DNA of 64,000 bases from Bacillus alkalisoli (GTDB lineage: Bacteria > Bacillota > Bacilli > Bacillales > Bacillaceae_I), in assembly GCF_002797415.1 (NCBI RefSeq), contig NZ_KZ454944.1, positions 2,250,665 through 2,314,664 on the forward strand. The letters are read 5' to 3'. Of this stretch, positions 1 through 8,461 are shown piece after piece. Below the pieces are notes generated by a model. The model saw nothing but the letters and a program-made list of their open reading frames with translations. It had not been told where the DNA came from and searched no databases. The position numbers and the translations under genes were made by a program. Each line of letters opens with the position of its first letter. Within the stretch, counting starts at the first letter, position 1.

Positions 1-60
1 AAAACAGAAGAAATGATGAATCATATGTATCAATGGATAAACAATCCACGAAATAGGTAA
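1..60 (+). CDS. C-terminal end of an unidentified gene (partial)
   Basis: Frame 1 is open from the window edge to a TAA at 58-60 and encodes 19 residues ending YQWINNPRNR. It is followed at once by a strong bidirectional terminator, which supports a real gene end. The visible part is too short to assign a family. Confidence 0.4.
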   Translation, partial: KTEEMMNHMYQWINNPRNR

Positions 61-64
61 TGAA

Positions 65-102
65 AACAACGACAGCTGATAATTCACTGTCGTTGTTTTT
101 TA
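65..102. terminator. bidirectional intrinsic terminator
   Basis: An 11-bp perfect stem (65-75 with 87-97) with an 11-nt loop is followed by a T-run on the plus strand. It serves both the gene ending at 60 and the convergent nudix gene. Confidence 0.8.
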
Positions 103-594
103 TCTTTTTTTAGTAGTAGTAGTAACTTCGTCAAATATAGAAGGAATCATCTCGTTTATTTGATAATCAACAATTTCTCCACATCCATTGTAGTAAAAAG
201 CGTGTTCTTTTATCGGTTGATCCTGTTTTAGCATTTGAGGAAGGAAATATTTTATATTGGATACAACTTTATTATTTGTAATTACCCAATCGGTACTTTT
301 CCATTCCAACTTCCCCTCTGGCCCCTCCAGAACTTCACCTTCAAACTTCCTACAAATGAAAACGTACATTCCGCTTTCTTCATTCCATGTGACGATTCCG
401 CTGAAATCTAATTCCAATGCTAGTAAACCTGTTTCCTCCATAATTTCACGCTTAATAGAGCTAAAAATATTTTCACCTGACTCAATTTTCCCACCAACCC
501 CGTTCCACTTATGTTGATTTGGTTTCTTATTTCGATATAACATTAACGTTTTGTCTTCTTTCATAATAAAACAAATGGTATACGGAATTTTCAT
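100..594 (-). CDS. NUDIX hydrolase (MutT-like)
   Basis: This 164-aa protein should hydrolyse nucleoside diphosphate-linked substrates; 8-oxo-dGTP sanitation is typical of the MutT group, but the substrate cannot be read from the sequence. The Nudix box is present near residues 36-58 (GKIESGEN... then REIMEETGL), matching GX5EX7REUXEEXGU. The ATG is preceded by AAGGAG. The gene is transcribed away from yneR, sharing an intergenic region of about 90 nt, and ends in the terminator at 65-102. Confidence 0.85.
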   Translation of the reverse strand: MKIPYTICFIMKEDKTLMLYRNKKPNQHKWNGVGGKIESGENIFSSIKREIMEETGLLALELDFSGIVTWNEESGMYVFICRKFEGEVLEGPEGKLEWKSTDWVITNNKVVSNIKYFLPQMLKQDQPIKEHAFYYNGCGEIVDYQINEMIPSIFDEVTTTTKKR

Positions 595-683
595 TTTTTT
601 CTCCTTAGAAGGTATATCGTTTGGTTCATATTCATTTCATTAGATATAATATAACTATCCGACAAGTTGAGAGGAGCAACACC

Positions 684-971
684 ATGAAAATTTCCATTTC
701 TGATGAGGCATTAAACTGGTATAAAGAAGAACTACTTTTACAAGATGGAGATAGCATTCGCTTTCAAGTACGCTACGGTGGATGTAGTACAGTACAAAAA
801 GGATTCTCTCTTGGGATAGAAAAACAAGCCCCAGACAACCCAGTAGCATCTGTTGAAAAAGGTGGAGTAACCTTTTACGTAGAAGAAAGCGAAGCTTGGT
901 ATTTTGATGGCCATGACTTGCATGTTGGCTTTAATACCACACTACATGAACCAACGTTTGAATACCAATAA
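684..971 (+). CDS. yneR: HesB/IscA-like protein YneR
   Basis: The 95-aa protein resembles the HesB/YadR/YfhF family related to A-type iron-sulfur scaffold proteins. It begins MKISISDEALNWYKEEL and has a single central Cys (GGCSTVQKG), so the classic three-Cys A-type pattern is absent and an Fe-S carrier role is unproven. The ATG at 684 follows GAGAGGAG with 7-nt spacing; the upstream in-frame ATG at 621 has no such site. yneP, yneQ and yneR are also neighbours in B. subtilis. Confidence 0.8.
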   Translation: MKISISDEALNWYKEELLLQDGDSIRFQVRYGGCSTVQKGFSLGIEKQAPDNPVASVEKGGVTFYVEESEAWYFDGHDLHVGFNTTLHEPTFEYQ

Positions 972-1001
972 GGAAATAGGATTTTACCTATTTCCTTTTT
1001 A
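970..1001. terminator. bidirectional terminator between yneR and yneQ
   Basis: An 11-bp stem (970-980 with 987-997) has a 6-nt loop and a T-run on the plus strand. It overlaps the convergent yneQ stop codon at 988. Confidence 0.75.
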
Positions 1002-1293
1002 AAAATTTATTAATTTGATCCCATTGATTTTCTATTTCCAATATTTCTAATTGCTTTTCCCCTATCAAATCAAAATGTGGAAACTGCTCACGGTTATGAA
1101 TCCATTCACTCTTCAATCCGTACTTCTCTCCCCACTTTACTAAGTGCTCTATATCACAACAGCCCACTTTTGTTACAGTATGTATATGCGGAAACTTCGG
1201 ATGAACCCAATAATGAGTAATAAAAGCAATATCGCCATTTTCCACTTTTCTCTTCCAGCTCATTAACTCAGCTCTTTTAATTCCAAAAGCCAT
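988..1293 (-). CDS. yneQ: conserved hypothetical protein YneQ
   Basis: The 101-aa protein begins MAFGIKRAELMSWKRKV. The ATG at 1293 follows AAGGAG with 6-nt spacing, which decides against the longer reading. The sequence is rich in Trp, His and charged residues, with no signal peptide or membrane segment. Assignment rests on resemblance to YneQ and on the yneP-yneQ-yneR order; the biochemical function is unknown to me. It starts 1 nt after the yneP stop, so the two are probably cotranscribed. Confidence 0.75.
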   Translation of the reverse strand: MAFGIKRAELMSWKRKVENGDIAFITHYWVHPKFPHIHTVTKVGCCDIEHLVKWGEKYGLKSEWIHNREQFPHFDLIGEKQLEILEIENQWDQINKFLKRK

Positions 1294-1294
1294 C

Positions 1295-1720
1295 TTATTC
1301 TCCTTGCTTTTTCGCCTTTTCGTATGCCTCATGCCACTCGGGATAAACTTTTTTAAACTTAATTGGCCTGAACGTTTCTTTATTCACACAAACATGTGAT
1401 GATGTTGCTATAATAGCTACTTCACCAGATGGTGTAAGAACTTCGTATCCGTATACAGAGCGAAAGCCATCATATTTTTCAATCCAAGTGCCAATCGTTG
1501 CAACTTCTCCGTATTTTAACGGCTTTTTATAAGAAACCTGAATATCAATCACCGGTGAAATGATACCATCTATCTCCATTTGAGCATAGGAAAAGCCTAA
1601 ATCTTTTATTAATTGTGTTCTTCCAAGTTCCATCCAAACTAAATAATTTGCATGGTATACTACACCCATTTGATCTGTTTCGGCATAGCGGACTTCTATC
1701 TCTTTCGTAGAAACTAACAT
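1295..1720 (-). CDS. yneP: hotdog-fold acyl-CoA thioesterase YneP
   Basis: The 141-aa protein belongs to the YbgC/4-hydroxybenzoyl-CoA thioesterase (4HBT) hotdog family. The signature near residues 14-30 (AETDQMGVVYHANYLVW) contains the catalytic Asp and the H-N-Y motif. It probably hydrolyses acyl-CoA or acyl-ACP thioesters in the cytoplasm; the substrate is unknown. It heads a two-gene unit with yneQ. Confidence 0.85.
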   Translation of the reverse strand: MLVSTKEIEVRYAETDQMGVVYHANYLVWMELGRTQLIKDLGFSYAQMEIDGIISPVIDIQVSYKKPLKYGEVATIGTWIEKYDGFRSVYGYEVLTPSGEVAIIATSSHVCVNKETFRPIKFKKVYPEWHEAYEKAKKQGE

Positions 1721-1797
1721 GTATACTCCCCCAATTAACTTACTATTTCAACATCATACCATAGAGCATTTTCTCCCTAAAGTATTTTGCCTGGAAA

Positions 1798-2171
1798 AGA
1801 GACTGCGACATAACTAAAAATTTATCTTTAATGCCGAACTATTAGTGTCAGGATTTTATACCGCAGATGATTGGAGTGCAAACCTTCGCTTTCCGCGGGC
1901 GGTAAAAAGGAAGGTTATTTTAACTGCCTTGAAAAAACCTACTCCTCGGCGCAAGCGCCAGTGGGGTCTCACTTAACTCGCTCTCCCGCAGGACAAGGAA
2001 GGCTACGGAGCGATACATCCTTCGTAAGGAAATGCGTTAGCATTTTCGAGGAGTCTTCGGTTTGCACTCCAATCATCTGCTAGAAAGGTGTAAAAAAATC
2101 CGAGTTATCCCTATAAATTAGGGATAATGTTCGGATTTTTCTTAGTTCAATATAGCTTTGTCATAGCCTCT
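1798..2171. repeat. family-1 palindromic repeat, copy 1 (long form)
   Basis: This fills the 460-nt gap between yneP and tlp. The core at 1863-2080 is bounded by inverted arms GCAGATGATTGGAGTGCAAA and its complement. Outer imperfect inverted repeats lie at 1798-1816 and 2153-2171. A small hairpin around TATCCCTATAAATTAGGGATA sits near 2106-2127. It shares the core motif CTTTCCGCGGGCGG with eight other copies here and is closest to copy 6, including flanks. Short open frames inside it are not genes. Confidence 0.8.
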
Positions 2172-2180
2172 TTAAGTAAA

Positions 2181-2420
2181 TTATTGATAACCGTTTTCTC
2201 TAGCTGCTGCTTCGTCTTTAATTTCACTTCGCATTGCTTGAATGCTTTCCTCACGACGAGCATTTTTCGCCTCAATTCTTGCTCTTTCTTCACCATCTGC
2301 AAACTGCATTGTTTCATGCGCTTGCTCGATGTTTTCTATTGTATTTTGCACCATATCTTGTAATTTTTCTACATTATCACTACGATCGTCTGGTTTCGCT
2401 TGGTGATGTTTATGTGTCAT
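2181..2420 (-). CDS. tlp: small acid-soluble spore protein Tlp
   Basis: The 79-aa protein MTHKHHQAKPDDRSDNVEKL... is a Tlp family member. Tlp is made in the forespore and packaged in the spore core. It is hydrophilic and helical, rich in Glu, Arg and Lys. The ATG at 2420 follows AGGAGG with 7-nt spacing; the longer reading has a tyrosine-rich, non-conserved extension. sspN lies directly upstream on the same strand, as expected for the tlp/sspN neighbourhood, though a terminator-like hairpin separates them. Confidence 0.9.
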   Translation of the reverse strand: MTHKHHQAKPDDRSDNVEKLQDMVQNTIENIEQAHETMQFADGEERARIEAKNARREESIQAMRSEIKDEAAARENGYQ

Positions 2421-2525
2421 GACTATTCCTCCTAAATAGTAATACCGGTACGTTACTATTTTGTACAATAATTTTAGCTTTCATTTCTTGAAAAACTTGG
2501 GTACTACTGAATTATTTCAACACAA

Positions 2526-2553
2526 ACAAAAACTGATGAAATCCAGTTTTTGT
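2526..2553. terminator. terminator after sspN
   Basis: A 10-bp perfect stem (2526-2535 with 2544-2553) with an 8-nt loop. A T-rich tract follows on the minus strand, downstream of sspN. Confidence 0.65.
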
Positions 2554-2562
2554 TCACCAGTT

Positions 2563-2706
2563 TTACTCACCTTTAGTTTGTATTACTTGTGCATGTTGAC
2601 CGGATTTGTCTTGCATTTGTTTTCCTTTGTTACCTCCAGCAGAGTGTGACTGAGTACCAATATGGTTCGGTTTGAAAGGTTGACTATGTTTTTTTGGATT
2701 ACTCAT
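2563..2706 (-). CDS. sspN: small acid-soluble spore protein N
   Basis: The 47-aa protein begins [20 protein letters not shown] and matches the SspN family, minor basic proteins of the spore core. The ATG at 2706 follows GGAGGGG with 7-nt spacing. It lies upstream of tlp on the same strand. Forespore-specific (sigma-G) expression is expected from family knowledge; I did not identify the promoter. Confidence 0.9.
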   Translation of the reverse strand: MSNPKKHSQPFKPNHIGTQSHSAGGNKGKQMQDKSGQHAQVIQTKGE

Positions 2707-2776
2707 TAAAAATCCCCTCCTACTTGTACTATTTGTAAAGTAGAAGGGATTCATACAAACCAAATATAGGATAAGC

Positions 2777-2908
2777 TTATTCCGCTTTATTTAACATTTT
2801 TTCTTCTAGTCTGTCTTCAATACGTTTTAAAGCCTCTTCGTCCTTTAATAGTTCTTGTTTATTCTCAAGGACAAGTTCTTCAAAAGATCTTTTTCTCATT
2901 CTTCTCAT
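2777..2908 (-). CDS. FbpB-like small basic protein
   Basis: The 43-aa protein starts [20 protein letters not shown]. This fits the Fur-regulated basic protein B family, a proposed RNA-chaperone-like partner in the iron-sparing response. Arg/Lys are concentrated at the N-terminus and a helical acidic region follows. The ATG is preceded by AAGGTGATAATA. No other gene lies on this strand for 400 nt upstream. It is short enough to be missed by length-filtered gene calling. Confidence 0.7.
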   Translation of the reverse strand: MRRMRKRSFEELVLENKQELLKDEEALKRIEDRLEEKMLNKAE

Positions 2909-2916
2909 TATTATCA
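2902..2916. promoter_or_regulatory. possible Fur box over the start of the FbpB-like gene
   Basis: TTCTCATTATTATCA matches the 7-1-7 Fur consensus TGATAATNATTATCA at 12 of 15 positions, one half being perfect. It overlaps the ribosome-binding site and start codon, an unusual position, so chance similarity is possible. Confidence 0.35.
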
Positions 2917-3055
2917 CCTTCTTAATAGTTATTATAATAGTTATAATGTCCAAAAAACTTTAAAATTATGATAACTTTCTGACAAATTAATGAGAATTAG
3001 GTTAAATTATTAAAATTATATGAAAATTTGTTTTTTTATTCGGGACTTCTTTCCT

Positions 3056-3240
3056 CTTATGGATAGTTTTACATATGCTATTGATACTTTTTATTGTTTC
3101 TATGGGTACTTTTAGTCGTTCTATAGGTACTTTTTCCCTGTCTATCAATACTTTTCAATTCTATCGGTACTTTTTTTCACCTTATGGATAGTTTTACATC
3201 CGCTATCTGTACTTATTAATGTTTCTATGGGTACTTTTTT
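3056..3240. repeat. degenerate 19-22-nt tandem repeat array
   Basis: About nine units follow the pattern CTATNGGTACTTTTT plus 6-8 variable bases, starting near 3056, 3078, 3100, 3121, 3142, 3161, 3181, 3203 and 3225. Units 1-3 and 7-9 resemble each other as a block, giving a higher-order repeat about 125 nt apart. The frames inspected are broken by stops, so it is not coding. It occupies most of the 390-nt gap between the FbpB-like gene and the thioredoxin gene. Confidence 0.75.
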
Positions 3241-3296
3241 CGGCTCGCTGTACATGCAAATTTATACAGTGTTTAACCTATCTCAGAAAATGAAAA

Positions 3297-3315
3297 AACA
3301 ACCGAGATGGTTGTT
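3297..3315 (-). terminator. terminator of the thioredoxin-like gene
   Basis: A 7-bp stem (3297-3303 with 3309-3315) with a T-run on the minus strand, abutting the stop codon. Confidence 0.7.
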
Positions 3316-3827
3316 TAGTTCATTCTTTTGATTTGTTGTTCCATTGTTTGGTAGGTCATGGCTCCAATATGTTTGTTTCGGATAATACCTTCTGTGTCAA
3401 TGAAGTATGTGGTCGGCATGGTTAATACTTGGTAATGTCTCCAAGTTCCTTTTTCGTCTAAAAGAATCGGAAAGGTGAAGCCACCTTCATCTACGAATTC
3501 GTTAACCTTCGCAATTGTATCTTGTTCTGTTAGATTTACCGCAAGTATTACTACATCATTATCTTTGTTATCTATATGGAAATCTTGCATCTCAGGCATT
3601 TCTGCCTTACAAGGTGGGCACCATGTTGCCCAAAAATTTAAAATGACTTTTTTTCCTTCATAGTCCGAGAGCCTAACAACCGTTCCATCTAATAATGGAA
3701 GTTCAAAATCCATTGCTTTATCTCCAACAGCAACTCCAACTTCTGCGCTTCGATCACTGCTTAACGTTTGAAAAACTGCAAATCCTGCAAGTCCGACTAA
3801 AAACAATATAGCAATTATCTTTTTCAA
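3315..3827 (-). CDS. yneN: membrane-anchored thiol-disulfide oxidoreductase (ResA/YneN-like)
   Basis: The protein (about 170 aa) has an N-terminal signal anchor (KKIIAILFLVGLAGFAVF) and an AhpC/TSA-thioredoxin fold domain with the active site WCPPC at about residue 73, followed by a cis-Pro loop (TMPTTYF). It should act outside the membrane as a thiol reductant, as ResA and StoA do in cytochrome c or spore cortex biogenesis. I chose the TTG at 3827 because AAAGGGTGA lies just upstream; a GTG at 3836 would overlap that site. yneN also neighbours acnA (citB) in B. subtilis. Confidence 0.8.
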   Translation of the reverse strand: MKKIIAILFLVGLAGFAVFQTLSSDRSAEVGVAVGDKAMDFELPLLDGTVVRLSDYEGKKVILNFWATWCPPCKAEMPEMQDFHIDNKDNDVVILAVNLTEQDTIAKVNEFVDEGGFTFPILLDEKGTWRHYQVLTMPTTYFIDTEGIIRNKHIGAMTYQTMEQQIKRMN

Positions 3828-3842
3828 CCTATTCACCCTTTA

Positions 3843-4250
3843 TTAAAATAAATTCATTAAAATATAATACAGACTATAAGTGATACCTATTGTAGGTATC
3901 ACTATTATACCTATTGTTTTATTATCTAATTTTGATTTATACCTAGCTAAAATATAAAAGAACAGGATACTTACTATACTAGCTAAATACATTCCATTTG
4001 TTCCACCAGTGAAATAAATTAACCCTAAAGGATTGGTCCAAATAATGGAAGGTCTAAAAAGAATGATACTAAATTTAAACACTAATATCCATAAAAGCAA
4101 TGTCGATACTAAATGATCTTCCACTTTTTTTAACACTTCTTTTTGTTTAAAAAGCATTATTGTTATATATAAATATGCAACAAGGATAGCAAAAAGAAGG
4201 ACAATCATATACTTCTGAATAACAATTGGTCCAATATGTATAGAATCCAT
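3843..4250 (-). CDS. multi-pass membrane protein of unknown function
   Basis: About 135 aa, with four likely membrane helices. The N-terminal stretch (SIHIGPIVIQKYMIVLLFAI) is weakly reminiscent of the start of prolipoprotein diacylglyceryl transferases, but the protein is half their length and I see no catalytic motif. The second ATG (4250) has TGAGGT at proper spacing; the first (4256) is too close to it. It lies 15 nt upstream of the thioredoxin-like gene and is probably cotranscribed, which suggests a redox-linked membrane role. That is inference only. Confidence 0.65.
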   Translation of the reverse strand: MDSIHIGPIVIQKYMIVLLFAILVAYLYITIMLFKQKEVLKKVEDHLVSTLLLWILVFKFSIILFRPSIIWTNPLGLIYFTGGTNGMYLASIVSILFFYILARYKSKLDNKTIGIIVIPTIGITYSLYYILMNLF

Positions 4251-4345
4251 TAACATTACCTCAAACTTTTATTTATATATTGTAATTAAAACATATCCAA
4301 CATCTAAATCCCAGCTTTTTGCCTGTGTCTATTTTTTAACAAAAA

Positions 4346-4562
4346 GGCTGTGTTAAAGTTCGCTGTTGATTTCCGTGCAAGGCTTCGCTTTCCGCGGGCG
4401 GTAAAAAGGAAGGTTATTTTCAACTGTCGTGAAAAAACCTACTCCTTGGCGCAAGAGCTATGGGGTCTCCCGCTCCACGCTTCTCCCGCAGGAGTCTCAG
4501 CCTTGCACGCAAATCAACAGGTAAAATAGTATTTAGTTTTCAATACTAATTTTTAACATAGC
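4346..4562. repeat. family-1 palindromic repeat, copy 2, with 9-bp flanking duplication
   Basis: The element runs from GGCTGTGTTAAAG to TTTTTAACATAGC (imperfect terminal inverted repeats). Inner arms CTGTTGATTTCCGTGCAAGG and near-complement lie at 4363 and 4501-4520. Perfect 9-bp direct repeats TAACAAAAA flank it (4337-4345 and 4563-4571), as expected for a target-site duplication. It fills most of the gap between acnA and the membrane gene. Confidence 0.8.
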
Positions 4563-4573
4563 TAACAAAAAAA

Positions 4574-4610
4574 AAGCAAGCTAACTTTTTTAAGAAAGGT
4601 TAGCTTGCTT
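4574..4610 (-). terminator. acnA terminator
   Basis: A 12-bp perfect stem (4574-4585 with 4599-4610) followed on the minus strand by a long T-run, just downstream of acnA. Confidence 0.85.
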
Positions 4611-4620
4611 TATATGAATA

Positions 4621-7326
4621 TTACGCTTTTAGTTTGTCACGTAATACCATTTGTAAAATACCACCATGACGGTAGTAGTCGATTTCTACTTCACTATCGA
4701 AACGAACAAGTGCTTCGAATTCTTTTTTGTTGCCTTCTTCATCAGTAGCTACTACTTTGATCATGTCGCGAGGTTTAACGGACTCATCAACGTGTACTTC
4801 AAAAGATTCTTTACCTGTTAAGCCTAAGATTTCAGCACTTTCGCCGTCTTTAAACTGTAAAGGAAGAACTCCCATGAGTACTAAGTTACTGCGGTGAATA
4901 CGCTCAAAGCTTTCTGCGATAACTGTCTTAATACCTAATAGGTTCGTACCTTTAGCAGCCCAGTCACGAGAGCTTCCCATACCATAATCTTTACCAGCGA
5001 TAACCATTAGACCAGTACCGTCTTGCTTATACTTCATACAAGCATCGTAAATAGACATAACTTCGTCTGTTGGCCAGTAAGTAGTCAATCCACCTTCAGT
5101 ACCTGGAGCAATTTGGTTACGGATACGAATATTTGCAAACGTACCACGCATCATTACTTCATGGTTACCACGACGAGAACCATAAGAGTTGAAGTCACGA
5201 GGCTCCACTCCATTTGCTTGTAAGTAACGACCTGCTGGAGTATCTTTACCAATTGAACCAGCTGGAGAAATGTGGTCAGTTGTTACTGAATCAGCAAACT
5301 TACCAACTACGCGTAATCCAGATAATGGTTCAACTGTTCCTGCTTCAGCAGATAACCCTTCGAAGAATGGAGGGTTTTGAATGTAAGTAGAATCATCATC
5401 CCATGTATATAAAGCTTCGTCAGAAGTTTCAATCGCATTCCAACGCTCGTTATCATCAAATACTGTTTCGTACTCTTTACGGAATAGTTCTGGAGTAACA
5501 GTTGATTTAACAAGTGCCTTAACATCGTCCATAGCTGGCCAGATGTCTTTGAAGTAAACGTCTTGACCGTCTTTACCTTTTCCGATTACATCGCTTTGAA
5601 GGTCGATATCAACCGTACCAGCTAACGCGTAAGCAACAACTAGCGGTGGAGATGCTAAGTAGTTACCTTTCACTAGAGGGTGAATACGCCCTTCGAAGTT
5701 ACGGTTACCAGAAAGTACAGATGTTACTAATAAATCGTTTGCAGCAATTGCTTCTTCGATTTCATCTGCTAATGGACCTGAGTTACCAATACAAGTTGCA
5801 CAACCGTAACCAACGATGTTAAAACCTAATTGGTCTAAATATGGTTGTAAACCAGAATCGTTTAAGTAAGCTGTTACAACTTTTGAACCTGGAGCTAAAG
5901 AAGTCTTAACGAATGAAGGAACCTCAATTCCTAATTCAACAGCTTTTTTCGCTACTAAGCCAGCCGCGATTAAAACGTATGGGTTAGATGTATTTGTACA
6001 AGAAGTAATCGAAGCGATTGCGATAGAACCAGTTTTCATTGTAGTTTTTTCGCCTGAACCTAGTGTAACTTCTATTTCTTTATTAATATCAGTAGGTGTT
6101 AATCCATAACCTTGGTTTCCTTGTGGAGCAACAAGTGCATTGTGGAACGTTTCTTTCATCATAGAAAGAGGTACAAGGTCTTGAGGACGTTTAGGTCCAG
6201 AAAGGTTAGGTTCAATTTCACCTAAATCTATTTCTACAACATTTGTGTAGATTGGATTAGCTTCTTTTGTAAAGAATAATCCATTTGCTTTACAATATTC
6301 TTCTACCACTTTAATATGCTCTTCATCACGGCCAGTTAGACGTAAGTAGTCAAGTGCTTCTTCGTCTACAGGGAAGAATCCACAAGTTGCTCCATACTCT
6401 GGTGCCATGTTAGCAATAGTAGCACGATCTGCTAACGGAAGTTCTGGAACTCCTGGTCCGAAGAACTCTACGAATTTACCTACAACACCTTGCTTACGTA
6501 ACACTTGCGTTACTTTTAATGCAAGGTCTGTTGCAGTTGTTCCATTTGGTAATGTTCCAGTAAGTTTTACACCTACAACTTCAGGTACTGGGAAGTAAGA
6601 AGGTTGACCTAACATTCCAGCCTCTGCTTCAATACCACCTACACCCCAACCAAGAACACCGATACCATTGATCATTGTAGTATGAGAGTCAGTACCTACA
6701 AGTGTATCTGGGAAAGCAACTAATTCGCCGTCTTGTTCAACAGAATGAACAACATTAGCTAAAAACTCTAAGTTAACTTGGTGAACGATACCAGTTGCTG
6801 GTGGAACCGCACGATAGTTATCAAATGATTTCTTAGCCCAGCTTAGGAAATTATAACGCTCAGCGTTACGTTCGAATTCTAAATTCATGTTAAAGTCTAA
6901 AGAATCAGCCGTACCTGCTTTATCAATTTGTACAGAGTGGTCGATAACTAAATCAACTGGAATCTCTGGGTTAATTTTGTCAGGGTTTCCACCTAAGTCT
7001 GCCATTGCTTTACGTAAAGAAGCTAAGTCAACTACAGCTGGAACTCCTGTGAAGTCTTGTAAAATAACACGAGATGGTTTGAAAGGTACATCAATGTCCT
7101 TTTGTTCATCTGTGCCCCATTTTGCTAAATTTTCAACGTGCTCTTTCGTAATAACACGCCCGTCTACTTGACGTAAAACGGATTCAAGTAACACTTTAAT
7201 AGAGTATGGTAAACGAGATACGTTACCGATATTTGCTTCTTCAAGTGCTTTTAAGCTGTAATACGTATACGTTTTACCATTAACATCGAAGGAAGCTCTT
7301 GCGTTAAAAACGTCTTGTTTCGTCAT
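4621..7326 (-). CDS. acnA: aconitate hydratase A
   Basis: This 901-aa aconitase (citB in B. subtilis) interconverts citrate and isocitrate in the TCA cycle. It is full length for bacterial AcnA/IRP-type enzymes. The [4Fe-4S] ligands are visible as TSCTNTSNP in the middle and [12 protein letters not shown] further on, and the C-terminal swivel domain carries [17 protein letters not shown] precedes the ATG with 7-nt spacing. The 270 nt upstream of the start (7327-7593) is AT-rich; I could not place the promoter or a CcpC operator with confidence. Confidence 0.97.
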   Translation of the reverse strand: MTKQDVFNARASFDVNGKTYTYYSLKALEEANIGNVSRLPYSIKVLLESVLRQVDGRVITKEHVENLAKWGTDEQKDIDVPFKPSRVILQDFTGVPAVVDLASLRKAMADLGGNPDKINPEIPVDLVIDHSVQIDKAGTADSLDFNMNLEFERNAERYNFLSWAKKSFDNYRAVPPATGIVHQVNLEFLANVVHSVEQDGELVAFPDTLVGTDSHTTMINGIGVLGWGVGGIEAEAGMLGQPSYFPVPEVVGVKLTGTLPNGTTATDLALKVTQVLRKQGVVGKFVEFFGPGVPELPLADRATIANMAPEYGATCGFFPVDEEALDYLRLTGRDEEHIKVVEEYCKANGLFFTKEANPIYTNVVEIDLGEIEPNLSGPKRPQDLVPLSMMKETFHNALVAPQGNQGYGLTPTDINKEIEVTLGSGEKTTMKTGSIAIASITSCTNTSNPYVLIAAGLVAKKAVELGIEVPSFVKTSLAPGSKVVTAYLNDSGLQPYLDQLGFNIVGYGCATCIGNSGPLADEIEEAIAANDLLVTSVLSGNRNFEGRIHPLVKGNYLASPPLVVAYALAGTVDIDLQSDVIGKGKDGQDVYFKDIWPAMDDVKALVKSTVTPELFRKEYETVFDDNERWNAIETSDEALYTWDDDSTYIQNPPFFEGLSAEAGTVEPLSGLRVVGKFADSVTTDHISPAGSIGKDTPAGRYLQANGVEPRDFNSYGSRRGNHEVMMRGTFANIRIRNQIAPGTEGGLTTYWPTDEVMSIYDACMKYKQDGTGLMVIAGKDYGMGSSRDWAAKGTNLLGIKTVIAESFERIHRSNLVLMGVLPLQFKDGESAEILGLTGKESFEVHVDESVKPRDMIKVVATDEEGNKKEFEALVRFDSEVEIDYYRHGGILQMVLRDKLKA

Positions 7327-7593
7327 TATGTAACCCCCTGCTCATAGTTTAGTAGGAATATGCATCATCATATTTATTATGACAAAATAATACAATTATT
7401 GCTAATACCCGATTGCTTCTCCCACCTTAAATTGCTTACGTGTTTATATTAATACATCATGTATCATAAGTAAATATCAATAAAGTTATTAAATTACATA
7501 AGTTACACTTATATTTCGGATAATTTAACTTATACATCATTCCCCTTAAAAAGCGCATCCTAATCTTACTTCCGTTAATTTGTCGGAAGTAAT

Positions 7594-7837
7594 GGCTATG
7601 TTAAAAAAAGTGTTGATTTTGATAAATGTCTAGCTGTTGATTGGAGCGCATGTCGTAGACTCTTCGAAAATGCATATGCATTTCCTTCGTGCGATGCATC
7701 GCTTGGAAGCCTTCCTTGTCCTGCGGGAGAAGCGGGGAGCGGGAAGACCCCACAGGCGAAGCCGAGGAGGCTCCCGGCCCGCCCGCGGAAAGCGGAGACA
7801 TGCGCGGAAATCAACAGCGGTGTTATTACACACAGCC
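7594..7837. repeat. family-1 palindromic repeat, copy 3, in the sspO leader
   Basis: The termini are GGCTATGTTAAAA at 7594 and a related inverted end at about 7825-7837. Inner arms CTGTTGATTGGAGCGCATGT (7634) and the near-complement ending 7817 enclose the shared CCGCGGAAAGCG core. The right end is only 28 nt from the sspO ATG. No flanking duplication was found. Three overlapping spurious open frames inside it are not genes. Confidence 0.75.
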
Positions 7838-7865
7838 AAAAAAGAATTTAGGGAGGCATTATATT

Positions 7866-8015
7866 ATGGGTAAAAGAAAAGCAAACCACGTGATTGAAGG
7901 AATGAATGCAGCAAAAGCGCAAGGAAAAGGAACAGGTTATAACGAAGAATTTTCAAACGAACCTTTAACAGAAGCTCAAAAGCAGAACAATAAAAAACGT
8001 AAAAAGAACCAGTAA
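7866..8015 (+). CDS. sspO: small acid-soluble spore protein O
   Basis: The 49-aa protein [20 protein letters not shown]... is nearly identical to B. subtilis SspO (CotK). It is a small basic forespore protein of the spore core. A GGGAGG site precedes the ATG. It is divergent from acnA, as in B. subtilis. A family-1 repeat occupies the DNA directly upstream, so its sigma-G promoter must lie inside or beyond that element. Confidence 0.95.
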   Translation: MGKRKANHVIEGMNAAKAQGKGTGYNEEFSNEPLTEAQKQNNKKRKKNQ

Positions 8016-8027
8016 GGAATCATAACG

Positions 8028-8056
8028 AAGGCCAACACCTTTTAGATGTTGGCCTT
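8028..8056 (+). terminator. sspO terminator
   Basis: A 10-bp stem of AAGGCCAACA with TGTTGGCCTT (8028-8037 with 8047-8056); the downstream T-tract is weak. Confidence 0.6.
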
Positions 8057-8063
8057 CTGCTGT

Positions 8064-8330
8064 TTATTCAGTTACATCATAATCAGCATTTTGGATCATA
8101 GAAGTTAAATCTTGTTGAAATTGTTGAAGTTGAGGGCGTTGCGTCTCAGAAGCAACTTCAAGCGCATTTTGTATTTGATTTAAAGCTTCATCTACTTCAT
8201 TTTGCAATCTTTTTAAATGCTGACCATAATCAGGGTCATTTTTTACAATTTGACTGTACACATCTCGTGCTTGCTCTGTTCCTTGTTGCGCCGCTTGGAA
8301 AGCTTGTTGTTTATCTTTATGATAAGGCAT
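8064..8330 (-). CDS. small glutamine-rich helical protein, function unknown
   Basis: The 88-aa protein starts MPYHKDKQQAFQAAQQGTEQ. The ATG at 8330 follows AAAGGAG with good spacing; an upstream in-frame start is not supported. Gln-, Asp- and Glu-rich with heptad-like spacing, it is probably a coiled-coil or helical bundle with no signal peptide. It lies in inverse orientation between sspO and sspP, which form one operon in B. subtilis. I do not recognise the family; a spore-related role is suggested only by position. Confidence 0.6.
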   Translation of the reverse strand: MPYHKDKQQAFQAAQQGTEQARDVYSQIVKNDPDYGQHLKRLQNEVDEALNQIQNALEVASETQRPQLQQFQQDLTSMIQNADYDVTE

Positions 8331-8461
8331 GATGATGTCTCCTTTTTTGTAATAAAATTTGCTCTTCATATCGTAACCAAAAAAGGAAAAACTATGCTCT
8401 TTTATCTAGAATATTTAACCTAACAAATCCTCAAACTAACATTGTAAAAGGAGGGTGGTAT

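Noticed and set aside
1871-2083. Open frame inside family-1 copy 1
   Set aside because: It is produced by the repeat, lacks a ribosome-binding site, and similar frames appear in several other copies on both strands.
3056-3240. CRISPR array
   Set aside because: The repeats are degenerate, about 20 nt apart with no constant repeat/variable spacer structure, and no cas genes are present.
5307-5525. Frames antisense to or shifted within acnA and other long genes
   Set aside because: They are shadows of strongly conserved coding sequence with no independent start signals.
7327-7593. Riboswitch or CcpC operator upstream of acnA
   Set aside because: I saw only AT-rich sequence and one short hairpin (ACTTCCG/CGGAAGT near 7569-7590); no convincing consensus.
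7596-7873. Overlapping Arg/Pro-rich frames upstream of sspO
   Set aside because: They are translations of the palindromic repeat in several frames, with composition unlike the neighbouring genes.
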